Program-made: the position numbers and the translations under genes
The notes under the pieces: model-generated
Database searches by the model: none
Told to the model about the DNA's origin: nothing
The model's input: only the letters and a program-made list of their open reading frames with translations
Shown here: positions 25,313 to 36,564 of the stretch, in pieces
Numbering within the stretch: position 1 is the stretch's first letter
Layout: each line of letters opens with the position of its first letter
Assembly: GCA_028641055.1 (NCBI GenBank)
Contig: CM054062.1
Coordinates: forward strand, 138,116,682-138,180,681
Length of the DNA stretch: 64,000 nucleotides
Reading direction: 5' to 3'
Source: Alopecurus myosuroides
Lineage: Eukaryota; Streptophyta; Magnoliopsida; Poales; Poaceae

Positions 25313-26395
25313 CTAGTAGTGCGGGTAGTTTTGCTTGGAGCTCGATAGCACCTCGCTGAGATAATACACTGGCCGCTGCACCTTTTTGCCTTCCTCTTCT
25401 CTCTCCACCACTATCACCACGCTGACTACCCGGTTGGTTGCTGCAATGTATAACAACATTGGCTCTTTGGGTAGCGGGCTTGCCAGGATGGGAGCGCTAC
25501 CCAGCATGGTCTTGAGTTCTTTGAAGGCCACATCCGCTTGCAGCGTCCAGACGAACTTATCACTCTTTTTCATGAGCTGATAGAGAGGCAATGCCTTCTC
25601 ACCCATTCTTCCCAGGAAGCGGCTAAGGGAAGCCAGGCATCCGGTAAATTTCTGCACATCCTTCAGTGATCTCGGCAAAGACATGCTCTCTATAGCTTTT
25701 ATCTTTGAAGGATTGGCCTCAATGCCCCGGCTGGATACCAAGAAACCGAGTAGCTTGCCAGCCGGAACGCCAAAGGTGCATTTAGTCGGATTCAACTTCA
25801 TCTTTTACTTGCGCAGGCTAGCAAATGTTTCCTCAAGATCACTAAGCAGAGTATGTGTTTCTTTCGTTTTGATGACAATGTCATCTACGTACACCTGCAC
25901 ATTCTTGCCAATTTGATCATGCAAACATTTCTGCATGCATCTCTGATAGGTAGCCCCAGCATTCCGCAACCCAAAGCACATAACACGATAGCAATAAGCC
26001 CCGTACGGGGTGATAAAAGCAGTATGATCTATGCGGGGTAGCGGAAATGGGTCCTTGGGGCAGGCCTTGTTCAAGTCGGTGTAGTCCACGCACATGCGCC
26101 ATGCAGTCTCGGCCTTGGGGTCCTCCTTCTTCTTCTCAACCATGACCGGATTGGCCAGCCAATCCGGATGTAATACCTCCATGATGAATCCACTTATCAG
26201 CAACTTGGTGATCTGGTCACCGATAGCCTTCCTTCTCTCGTCACCAAAGCAGCGCATCGCCTGCTTAACAGGCTTGGCGTCAGGACGCACATGTAGCGAG
26301 TGCTCAACCAACTCCGTCGGGACACCCGGCAAGTCCTCATTGGACCACGCAAAGACATCCCGATTCTCACGGAGGAAGTGGATGAGCTCGCTTTC
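25313..26395 (-). pseudogene. Element A reverse transcriptase and first RNase H
   Basis: Two frames (26332-25805 and 25801-25313) in register, separated by one TAA. Motifs present: W-L-A-N-P-V-M-V, C-V-D-Y-T-D-L-N-K-A-C-P-K-D, G-L-R-N-A-G-A-T-Y-Q-R, catalytic Y-V-D-D, then K-C-T-F-G-V and G-F-L-V-S. The segment between P-L-P-R-I-D and F-I-T-P-Y-G is missing about 40 residues compared with element B, which removes the L-D-A-Y-S-G-Y motif holding the first catalytic aspartate. The enzyme is therefore dead even apart from its stops. Confidence 0.88.
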
Positions 26396-27261
26396 CTATT
26401 TCTCGCCCAACCCGACGCCAATGATGGCAACATGGTCTGGGAACTCAGGGTCCACCTGCACCTTCTTGGTTTCCTGAGAGGCCTGGAAAGCTGCTCCATA
26501 TTGAGTACCCGGCATGCCAGGCATACCGACTTGCGCTGCTTGAGCGATAGCCACCACCTCGTGTATCTTCTTCTTCTTGGCGGCGATAACCATAGACTCT
26601 GCCAGCAGAGATCCAGCTGATGCACAATCCAGGGAGCCCTTGTAATCACCCGAGATAGTGATGACACCATTGGGACCAGGTAGCTTCATCTTCAGGTAGG
26701 CTGCATGGGTTGTGGCCATGAACTTGGTGAGCGCAGGCCTACCGAGTAGAGCATGGTAGGGGCTCTGAAGATCAACCACTTCGAACTACAGGCACTCGGT
26801 GCGGCAATTCTCCCTGGTGCCGAATAGCACATCTATCCAGATGCGGCCGATTGGAGCACAAGATACTCCCGGCACAATGCCATGGAAAGTAGTCCTGCTG
26901 GGTAGCAGCATGTTCTCGGCAAGGCCAAGCTTCTCCAGGGTATCTCGGTACATGATGTTGATGTTGCTGCCGTTATCAATCAGCACTTTGCTGAACCTGA
27001 CATTTTTCTGGGTTCCCAAGAAAGTGGGATCTACCCCCAGTGCATATGTACCCGGATTGGGCATCACCTTGGGATGATCATCTTTGGACCAAGTAATTTC
27101 TTGGTCGCACCAGTGCAGATAGTGAGGCACAGCCGGTATCACTACATTCACCTCCATCGCACGCCTACGCTGCGACTGCTTGTCATCTGGCTCGGTGGTG
27201 AACACCATGTGGCTCTCATGATGTTCTTGGTACTGGTTCCGGTCTCCACCAACATCATTGC

Positions 27262-27319
<58 letters not shown>

Positions 27320-28313
27320 GCGGGTGTAGTAGTTGCGGTTGCGGTCATTGCGGTTGCCGTAGTTGCGGTTGGATCCCTGAGCCACTAGATTCACATTCTC
27401 CCTTCTCGGATTCACTGCTGGCCTAGGAGCGGCTACTCGAATAGGCTGCACATTGGCTCCCGAGAGCGGAAGAGGAGGAGGAGGGGGCAGCTGGCCAAAT
27501 CCTTCACCTTTGATGCGGTCCCACCAGCTGCACTGCCGGGTAGTGTGGTTGGCTGGCCTACTCGGATGCCGAGTATGGAAGCTGCATGGCCCGTCCTTCA
27601 TGTTGTCAAAGATAAATCTATGAGCATCTCCTACGTCCGGGTTGCCGTTACCTTGCTGGGGAGCATTGTATGGCTTCTTGATGCCTTGGCCCTGATTCTG
27701 GTTCTGCCCGTATTGGGATCCAGCAGTTTTTTGCCTTTGGCTACTCCCAGCAGCCGCAGGGTCTTGGTTCACAGCATTCACTTGTTCAGAACCATACCGA
27801 GTATCGGGACGGTCATCTCTGCGCTTGTTGCGGAAATCTTGGCGTCTATGGCCATCTTGGTTTCTCCTTCTCGGCTCGAACGCATCGAGCAGAGGCTGAG
27901 TAGGGTCACCGAGCGCATACATATCAGCTATCTTGATCGTCTCGGCGAGCGTACTCGGCATCTCTCTATGCAGCTTTTGCCATAACATGCTGCCATGCCT
28001 ACAGCCTTGAGCAAACCAGGCGATTGCATGTGACTCGTTCACACCCTCATAGGTGTTCCTCAATGTGCTCCACCGAGTAAGATACTCTCGGTCAGTCTCC
28101 TCTTCCCGCTGCTTGCAAGCTGACAGTTGCTGCGGCCTATTCGGCCTCTTGTACGTGTTGGCGAAGTTGCTGATGAAGGCCTCCGAGAAGTCAAGTCAGC
28201 AGTTGATACTGTCCTTGGGCAAGTTGTTCAACCAGATTCGGGCAGGACCCTCCAGCATCTGGGCAACAAATCTCACGGCCAATCTTCGGTTGCCGCCTGC
28301 AATGTGCACAACG
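26396..28313 (-). pseudogene. Element A gag 3' part and protease
   Basis: Continues the gag frame interrupted by element C at 28314. Contains the Gag capsid-type segment (A-R-I-W-L-N-N-L, then E-Y-L-T-R-W), a C-x2-H-x9-H-x4-C zinc-knuckle variant, a run of 19 asparagines and an aspartic protease with active-site L-I-D-N-G-S-N. Stops at about 28194-28196, 26780-26785 and 26393-26395 break it. The first fits TGG to TGA and the others fit CAG to TAG. The region between protease and RT (26779-26396) reads F-E-V-V-D-L and H-A-L-L-G-R-P, typical of the end of protease. Confidence 0.85.
27264..27320 (-). repeat. (AAC)19 microsatellite encoding poly-asparagine in element A gag
   Basis: An uninterrupted run of GTT/TTG on the plus strand, 57 bp, reads as 19 Asn codons on the minus strand, just before the protease region. 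Confidence 0.95.
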
Positions 28314-28318
28314 GTAAC

Positions 28319-30881
28319 TGAACGGACAACGACGTCGCCTAGAGGGGGGAATAGGCGATTAAAACTTTTCCGGGTAAGGCTTGCTAAATGCGGAAATAAA
28401 CTAGGTGTTTAAATTAACAATCATACAACCTAAATATTCCAGGGTCAACTAGATGCACTAACAACTTATGCTAAGAAAGACAAATAACAAGGTGATAGCA
28501 AGATATATTACTTCAAGCGCAAAGGCTATCACAATGTAAATTGCATAAGTAAAAAGCTCGGGTATAGAAATAACCGAGGCACACGGAGACGATGATGTAT
28601 TCCCGAGTTCCTCCCACAAGGGGAGTACGTCTCGTTGGAGGGGTGTGAGCTCACCACGAAGGCCTACTCAACGCCACTAAGGCCTCACCCTATTCTCCGA
28701 TGAACCCCGCCACAAAGGCCTAGTTCACCTTCCACTATTGGCAACCTTCAAACCCGAGGCACGCATCCACAACTCAATTGGAGGCTCTCGGTGTCACCAC
28801 AATCTTGGGGCACACATCCGCAACTCAAGTGGAGGCTCCCAGGAACACCACAAGTCGTTTAGGGTCCAAGACCCAAGAGTAACAAGCTCACAATCTTTCA
28901 CTTCCACGAATCCTCGTGGAGAGACCAAACCGATGCAACCGATGCAAATGGCAAGAGCACAAGTGCTCAAATCCTCCACTCTCAAATTCCAACAAAGCAA
29001 CAAATGCTTATGGGGGAATAAGAGAGGAAGAACAATGGAGAAACACCAAGAACTCCAAGATCAAGATCTACTAGGTTTCCCTCACTAAGAAGGAGGATGG
29101 ATTGGTGGAAATGTAGATCTATATCTCCTCTAACTTCTCCCTCAAAGATATGCAAGAATCATTGGAGGGATTCAGAGAGGAGCAAGCTTTCCAAAGTCAA
29201 CAATGGTGGGGAGAGAGAGGGAAAACGGGCTGGGAAAGTCTTAGGGACTTTGGGGAAGAAAGCCCCTTAAATAGGTGCTAAAAAACTAGCCGTTTTCTGC
29301 CCCAAATGCGACCAGGCCGGATTGGCCCGGAATATTCCAGGGTCCGGAATATTCCGGATGCAAACAGAGCCTTTTCCCGTTATGGCCGGAATGGCCCCGG
29401 AATATTCCGGATGCAAACAGTGAGACTGACAACCGATACGAGAAATGCTATAACTTTTGCATATGGACTCTGTTTTCGATGTTCTTGGGCTCGTTGAAAT
29501 CGCAACGACAAGAACTACAAGAATGTGCAGAGAAACATCATTGTCCATAAATGGAAGATAAAACCAAATGGAAAAAGGTTTAGACCTCTCAAATAAGAAC
29601 ACCCAGTAAAACCTCCAACATGAAAACACACATAACTTTTGCGAATGAACTCCGAATAAGGTGAATCCAAATGGGTTGGAAAGGTAATAACAAGGAATAT
29701 CAAAACAAAAAGGAATGGAGAAGTGACCACACATGGAAGGTGTGGAAACATTATCAAAGCTGAACCGGATATTTTCACCACCGAAATCGCAACAAGTTTT
29801 TCTTACCAAAACCGTTTTCGATAAACCTTGGCTTGCCATGAAGATCACGACAAGCACTAGAACCCAAAGGATACAAAAGCCAAATAAGAACCAAGAAAGA
29901 TGATATGCAAAGTATGCAAAGGTTTGAGCTCTCCACAACAATTCGATCATGTTACTCACTTGAGAGCCCCTCTTGATAGTACGACTATCTATCCTATAAC
30001 CCGGTCTCCCGAAGACACGAGACCGGTAAAACAGAAAACCTATCAATATTATACCTTTGCCTTGAGCATTCCACTTGAGCTAGATGATGACGATCTTGAC
30101 TCTCTCAAGTTGGATCTTCTTTCTTGATTGCGCTTGCTAGCACAAGCTCCGCTTGGTGAAGACTTGCAAGTTGCTCCCCCATACACCATTATGGGAGAGA
30201 CTAGCTCTCCCATACACTATTATGGGAGAGACTAGCTCTCCCATACACCATTATGGGAGAGACCCTTCTCGGAAAATCTTCACAAGGACACAATCTCCAA
30301 AAGGGTGGCAAGAATCAAGCATAGGATATCTTCTAGATGCTTCACTTGAGCTTCCACGTCAAGCTAGATGACGAACACCGCTTGACGACGACATAGACCA
30401 CAGGCAATATGAAATCTTCCTTTTGGTTCATGCCCATGGAAAGATACCTAACCACACATAGAAATTCCACACACACATATCATGGGTTAGTTCATAAAGC
30501 TATATTTACAATTGCTTACCATACCATGATATACACAATCCCACTTGGTACAAATTGTAGCTTTGTGTGTTGATCGCTTGCTTGATCAACCTTCTATATT
30601 TGCTTCTAACTTAAAATGATGATGTATTGAAGATGATAATGAAAGATCACATAATCCTTTACTTAAAGACACACTAGCAATAAGCTCAACACAAACCATG
30701 ACCATTCTTCATATAAATCCTTGAATATAACAATGGCTAACAAGGAAGCTAATAGAGTTCAACACATGAACTCCATTATTTCCTATGGACAAGATCTACA
30801 AGGATAACTCAATGCAAACATTAGTCCATAAGGATTGTCATTAATTACCAAAACCACATATGGGGGAACCATGCGCTTTCA
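28319..30881 (-). repeat. Element C left LTR (3' LTR)
   Basis: Starts TGAACGGACA and ends GCGCTTTCA. It differs from the right LTR by scattered substitutions and by one extra copy of a 31-bp tandem unit (three against two). Its first 60 bp differ from the right LTR by a small rearrangement around 28332-28372. A purine tract (minus-strand CCAAAATGGGGGAGAT, 30882-30897) adjoins it. Confidence 0.93.
30181..30264 (+). repeat. 31-bp tandem repeats in the element C LTR (three copies)
   Basis: Units starting ATACACCATTATGGGAGAGA at 30181, 30212 and 30243; the third is incomplete. The right LTR has two copies at about 38408-38464. The unit contains a palindromic CTCCCATA-n-TATGGGAG, so each copy could form a short hairpin. 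Confidence 0.88.
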
Positions 30882-33800
30882 ATCTCCCCCATTTTGGTAA
30901 TTGATGACAATCCCTTTTTACGAGGGTTTATATGATGAATTAAACAACCATGCTAAACAAAGAGCAAGGATGCAATAGCATGGAAAGGAAAATGCTTAAG
31001 AACGAAACTAAAGCATAAACCAAATTCCCTTAAACCCTCTAAACTTCTCCCCCATTGGCATCCATTGCCGAAATGGGCAAAAAGATTAGAAGGCCAATAT
31101 AGTAAGAGCTCCCCCATAGTGTATGCATTCCTCATGATATGAGTGAAATCAAGTGCATATATCCAACTATGAATAGATGGAGGGAGATCAAACTATATTG
31201 AGGATCCAAAGATTTACACGCAAAGTCAAATTGAAGGATACTTTCACAAAGAAGCAACCAACCAAAGGATCCGAAAAACCGATTGACCAAAAACAAAATT
31301 TTGATAAGATCAACCAAGTGTTCTAGAAAATCAAGAGGTAACTCCCCAAGGTACATGCACAATGTTAGATTTGAATTACCATATAGTGTGCACAACATGG
31401 AATCATCACTCCCTTCTAGATAATTTTGAACACAAACAAGAGCAAGCGAATAGATTGGAAATGAAGCAGAGCAACTTGCAAACAAACAAAAGTTGAGCAA
31501 TTAAGATCAAGAAGCGACAAATAAAGATTTACTCAACCGAAGTAGATGTGTGTGACAAGGAAAAACATTTTTAAAAGACTAATAGGATGATAAAATCATC
31601 AACATAGTATTTCAATATAGGAGGCACATAGTGCATATCATGTCTTTCCCATACACACGAATCTACAAAGGATAAAACCCATAGGTCCACAAGCTTATTA
31701 AGATGCAAAGGGAATACCAAAAGAAAAACAAAGCTTGTGCCTTTTAGGAACCACCAAAGAATATAAAGCAATAAAACGTGGTCACTAAAGAAAAAGAATA
31801 TCAATTAAAGATGTAACTATTGCCGTGTGTATAAGTTTCTAAGTGGACACCAATCACAAAGATATATATCCACAAAGAAACATGCACACACAAAATAGGT
31901 ACAAAGGTGAAGAACATGATATCCAAGAGAGGTTCATAAATATACTAATAAGATTTTTGCTTGAAAGAAAAGCACTAAGCTTAGTTTAATATTAAGGGGA
32001 TATAGATGAACAAACAAAACTCATCAAAGCATCACAAATATCACAAGGGAAAAGTGATAGTTGGAATGCTTCGAGAAAGGTAACACATATCACAAAAGAT
32101 TCAAATGGTTTTTGAGAATTCATCAATATTGCATATGAGAGACTTCAAGTAGAAGTTGCTAGATTAATATACTTGGGATTGGTGAATCATGAAAATGATT
32201 ATAAATATCCCCTTAGTATGTAATCATCCCGGCTTACTCATAGTTGCAATAAAGATGCTTTTGATAAGACATTTGCAAGAACCAAATAAAGTGCAACAAA
32301 TGGAATTCATGCCAAGATGCAACCTACACAAGGTTGAAATCTAGAAATGTATGCATGGAATAGATACTTGTTACCGAGACGGCATTGGTGATGAAGAGGA
32401 TGCGAGTTTGATAATCATCGTAGTTGACTCCTATAATACCATGGTGAGAACACCTTCCTTATGAATGGAGCAAGCATCCAATGTATCTCCATTGTACCTA
32501 AAAACAAAATTCAAGTACAAAATGGTACCCAAACTCATTGGGTCCAAAGTAGTTAGAACAACTACAATACATAGAAAATATGCATGCACAAAACTTTCAA
32601 GAACCAAAACAAGATACAAATTGGACAAAGAACCAATTAAACCAAGAAGCCACTCATAAGAGTGAAAAGAAAGAGAACTGTCCAAATTATATCAAGACCC
32701 AAATCAACTCATGATTGAGGAAACCAAATAGAGAACATACCAAAAAAACATCAAAGAATAAAACAAACCCTCTACACTTTTCATGATAGCACACAAAGTA
32801 TCAAAACAAAAAATGTTTGTCTTCCAAAGAGACAAGTCATTGGGATAAAATACAAATTTAAAGACAACAAATGTTCAAACGCATATATGATAGTTCTTCC
32901 AAGAATAGTGCATTATTTATGATATTGCATTTGAATACAAAATGCACACAATGGAATCATTACTCTCCATATATATTATTCAAACACTAGTCATGTTTAA
33001 ATAAAAACAATTAGATGAAATACCAATATAAAGAACGGTGATCTACTCAATGTAGGATAGCTTCCCCAAGAAATGCAACACAAAGAAATATGACTTTGAA
33101 TGGAAGTGCACACGAATGGGATCATTGCTTTTCCTAACACAAGAACGCATAAAACAAATTTGTGAGTAGAGCAAGGAAGACACAAAGGAGTTTGAACCAA
33201 ACAAATCCTTGGCAAGAACCAAGGCAATTTTAGAGAAATGGCCAAAGTAAATATGACCAATAAACTTACCACACATTATTATAACTTGTCAAAGACAAGA
33301 GATGTATGGACATATTTCTCGGTGGTAGATTTGTTCACAATCATATTCACAAAACATAAGCATGTGACAAAAGATAGGAATAGAAAAACATGCTTAGAAA
33401 GAGATTCTTGAAGGCTTCAAATAAAACCCGAAAATGCAAGGCAACAAGAAACTCTCTTACAAACAAGATACCAAAGAAGAGAGACACAAGATATTTTAAG
33501 CAAATATGGAACTTGTTTGAGAAAAATGCCACAAAGGAACAAGATAACTAACAATATCAACTCTAGGTGGCAATACCTCAAATGTTCACATTTTCTATGA
33601 TTGTAATATGCACATAGCTTATTACACCCCCATAATATGATAATCCATTTTTTTAACAAGAGGCAAAGAAAATAAATCCAACAAGAGAAAGTTAATGGAC
33701 ATTAGAATTTGAATTTCTCATGAGAAAGACATACCACATAGAGACAATATAATATTGATATATCAACACTAAGTGGTATTCCTCATGTACACACATTTTA

Positions 33801-34146
33801 GGATAGTAAAGTGCCAAGAGCATATTACTCCCCCAAAATGGGATAGTCCATTAATCTCTCAAAGAGCCAACTAAAATAAGCAAGAATTGCAATGAAGGCT
33901 CAACACAAAACACACAAGTACATGGAGTGCAAACCAACAAACATAACTAGAATACTCAAGATAGGTAAGTAGTAAGCACACCATATACAAACACATGATA
34001 GAAACAAAACTAACATATGCAAGGGAGCAAGCAACTTTCAATGAATATATGATTTAAATACAAGTTACCGCATGGAGGAACATTGGGTAAGAGATATATA
34101 TAATCCAAGTGACTTGGCTTGAGGAAATATAATTGATGAAGATCCC
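30882..34146 (-). other. Non-coding interior of element C
   Basis: About 3.3 kb between gag and the 3' LTR, where an autonomous element would have pol. It is A-rich on the plus strand, has no ORF with recognisable motifs, and contains recurrent short words such as CTCCCCCAT and AAAATGGG that resemble the polypurine tract (about 31046, 31111, 33626, 33830). Some pairs of roughly 100-bp segments around 33550 and 33750 are similar, suggesting old internal duplication. Confidence 0.7.
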
Positions 34147-36510
34147 TTAATTCTTCATGAAATAGCCAAGTATCCAATGCCCTCCAACCACACCTATTGA
34201 TAAAGTTTGAGCTTGTTGGTCCCCAACCAAGTTGGGTCCTAAGAGTTTAGTCACAATAGGTTTGGCAACCCAAATGGTTCTTTTCTTGACACCACTTTGA
34301 GTACCAACAAACTTGTCAAACACATTGCCCACATTATCCTTCCGAATGGAATACACATCATCAACAAGGGTAGGGTTGGATAATGTACCATTAGTGCATG
34401 AAGAAGCAAGGTGTCCCTTCTCACGACAAAGGTAGCAACATCGACTCTTCTCTTTCTTCTTAATAGGATCCTCAACATGAGGAGCATTGGCTTGAGTCTT
34501 TTTAGGAGGTGGTCGTTGTTCAACTCGTGGTTGAGCATGAGATTGAACAAGAGGCCGCTTCCCTAGTTGCTTCTCACTTAGAAACTTCTTCTTCAAAGGG
34601 CAAGATCTAACATGGTGCCCTTCAATCTTGCACTTGAAGCAAATAATCTTGGCTGGATCTTTGACTTGTTCTTGGCCCTTCTTCTTGTCAACCATGGACT
34701 TGTTCTTGATATTGGAGTTGAATCCAAGTCCACTCTTGTCATTTGGAAGTCTTCGCACTCTCAACATCTTGTCAAGGGTGGAACTCCCTTCATGACTCTT
34801 TTCCAAGTCTTTCTTCAAAGAAGTGACTTGGGCCTTGAGCTCTTTAATTTCCTCTACATGGTTAGAATAAACACAAGAGCTAGAGGAAGTAGATGCTTCA
34901 TTGTTAGAGCAACAAGGCAAGGAAAGCAATTCATCAAAAGATGTAGAAACATTATGAGAGGATGAATTACTAATACGAGCACAAGTCAATATAGCATTAC
35001 GAGAAGATATTGTGCTAGTAACCACATGAGGCTCACAAGATGTTACCTTTGTAGTTATAGCCTCAAGAGCTAATTTTAGCTTGGTATGGGATGCTAGAAG
35101 ATCCTCATGAGAGCTAGATATCTTTTCATGACTTTCTTCCAATTTCCCACACTTGCTAGTCATTAACTCAAGTTGAGCCCTTAGCTCAACATTCTCCTTC
35201 AAAATAGATGCTTCACAAGATGTGGAGTTAGTAGCACAAGCATCATTAGAAATAGAAGAAGACAATTTGGCAAGCTCATTATTCAACCTAGAGTTTTCCT
35301 CAATTAGATTAGCATTGCCAACAACAAATTCAACCTTTTCACTTTGAAGCACTTTATATTTAGAATTAGTATGTTCATGTGCTTTAGTGAGATAGGATAT
35401 TTGTTCATTATAGAGCTCCTCAATAGATTCAAGTTTCTCCTCAAGAGTAACTCGGAGCTCATGCTCTTCCTCAAGAGACATAGTGAGGGATGCCTTTTCA
35501 TCGGCATCACATCTTTCAATTTCACCTTTCTTTTCAATGATTTTAGAGCTATTAATAGCAAAAGCCAATATTTCACCCAAGGGAGTGATAGCTTTACTAC
35601 CTTTAGGGAGATCAAGAAGAACCAACTCACCCTTCTCCATTAAAGATACCTTATCCTCAAGCTCACCATAAAATATATCCTCATCCTCATCATCACAAGA
35701 TGTAGTGGGTTCCAAAGGTGGAGATACCTTTGAATCCCTAGCCATAAGGCACACATGAGAAATGGATAACGAAGATGAAGATTGACTTGAAGCACCAATA
35801 AGGTCCATGTCTTGTTCCACCACAATATGGGATTCCTCTACATTGTTAGCCACACAAGTACTAGAGGAAATGCAAGCATTGTTTTTATGAAAACAAGACA
35901 TAGGAAGCATATCATCATGAGATTTAGTTAAACAACTATTACATGATATGCAAGGACTATCAACACTAGCATGTATGGAATTTTGAGTGCTAGAAGATAT
36001 TAAGTCCAAAGATAGATCATTGCAATGGGATAGAGATGAAGTATAGTCAATAGCAAATTCACTATCCACAATGCAATTTCTATCACCACTCACCATATCA
36101 TTACCTTGTGACAAATTACATGTTGGTGGAGTGGAGAAAGATGTGAACTCATCACGGCCGGAAGTGGATGGAGAGCAATCATCCTCAATAATGTTAGACA
36201 CATCATATATATCTTGAAGTTTTGTCCATAGCTCATGAGCGTTCCGAAAAGGCATGATTGATTCAATAACTACATCGCTCAAAACGCACAAGAGACCATT
36301 AGATACAAGAGTATAGAGATAAGAGTTTTCCTCATCCTCTAAAGATAAATCTTGAGAATCCTTTGGAGGAGGAAAATCCATATCTACAATTCTCTTAACA
36401 TACTTTGGACCCATGTCCGTAAGAAAATTAAGAATGTGAATTTTCCAAACATCATAATTTCTACCATAGAATATAAAAGCGGGATCATGCTCTATTTCTC
36501 TAAACGACAT
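34147..36510 (-). CDS. gag: Element C Gag (787 aa)
   Basis: Intact ORF from an ATG 55 nt after the LTR. The N-terminal 110 residues read like the UBN2/DUF4219-type Gag (F-Y-G-R-N-Y-D-V-W-K, then H-E-L-W-T-K-L-Q-D-I-Y). Next is a long Ser/Asp-rich region and a coiled coil (about residues 310-560). Two C-x2-C-x4-H-x4-C zinc knuckles lie at about residues 635-648 and 690-704. Gag forms the particle and binds the RNA. No protease follows the knuckles. The open frame over 2.4 kb, in a block where all other gag-pol genes are broken, suggests recent insertion or selection while active. Confidence 0.9.
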   Translation of the reverse strand: MSFREIEHDPAFIFYGRNYDVWKIHILNFLTDMGPKYVKRIVDMDFPPPKDSQDLSLEDEENSYLYTLVSNGLLCVLSDVVIESIMPFRNAHELWTKLQDIYDVSNIIEDDCSPSTSGRDEFTSFSTPPTCNLSQGNDMVSGDRNCIVDSEFAIDYTSSLSHCNDLSLDLISSSTQNSIHASVDSPCISCNSCLTKSHDDMLPMSCFHKNNACISSSTCVANNVEESHIVVEQDMDLIGASSQSSSSLSISHVCLMARDSKVSPPLEPTTSCDDEDEDIFYGELEDKVSLMEKGELVLLDLPKGSKAITPLGEILAFAINSSKIIEKKGEIERCDADEKASLTMSLEEEHELRVTLEEKLESIEELYNEQISYLTKAHEHTNSKYKVLQSEKVEFVVGNANLIEENSRLNNELAKLSSSISNDACATNSTSCEASILKENVELRAQLELMTSKCGKLEESHEKISSSHEDLLASHTKLKLALEAITTKVTSCEPHVVTSTISSRNAILTCARISNSSSHNVSTSFDELLSLPCCSNNEASTSSSSCVYSNHVEEIKELKAQVTSLKKDLEKSHEGSSTLDKMLRVRRLPNDKSGLGFNSNIKNKSMVDKKKGQEQVKDPAKIICFKCKIEGHHVRSCPLKKKFLSEKQLGKRPLVQSHAQPRVEQRPPPKKTQANAPHVEDPIKKKEKSRCCYLCREKGHLASSCTNGTLSNPTLVDDVYSIRKDNVGNVFDKFVGTQSGVKKRTIWVAKPIVTKLLGPNLVGDQQAQTLSIGVVGGHWILGYFMKN

Positions 36511-36547
36511 CGTACTCTCTAGGATGTAAAGCCTAAAAAAGAGAGAC

Positions 36548-36563
36548 GAGGCTCTGATACCAA
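36548..36563 (-). promoter_or_regulatory. Primer-binding site of element C (tRNA-iMet)
   Basis: Minus strand reads TTGGTATCAGAGCCTC directly inside the right LTR; TGGTATCAGAGC is complementary to the 3' end of initiator methionine tRNA. It fixes the minus orientation of the element. Confidence 0.93.
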
Positions 36564-36564
36564 T

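Noticed and set aside
26197..26670. 157-codon minus-strand ORF overlapping protease-RT linker of element A
   Set aside because: Wrong frame relative to the conserved protease and RT motifs; Ser/Arg-rich shadow.
30178..30264. Regular repeats resembling a CRISPR array
   Set aside because: Head-to-tail repeats without unique spacers inside a retrotransposon LTR of a plant genome.
36548..36563. tRNA-like sequence near the element C LTR
   Set aside because: Only the short stretch complementary to the tRNA 3' end is present; it is a primer-binding site and not a tRNA gene.
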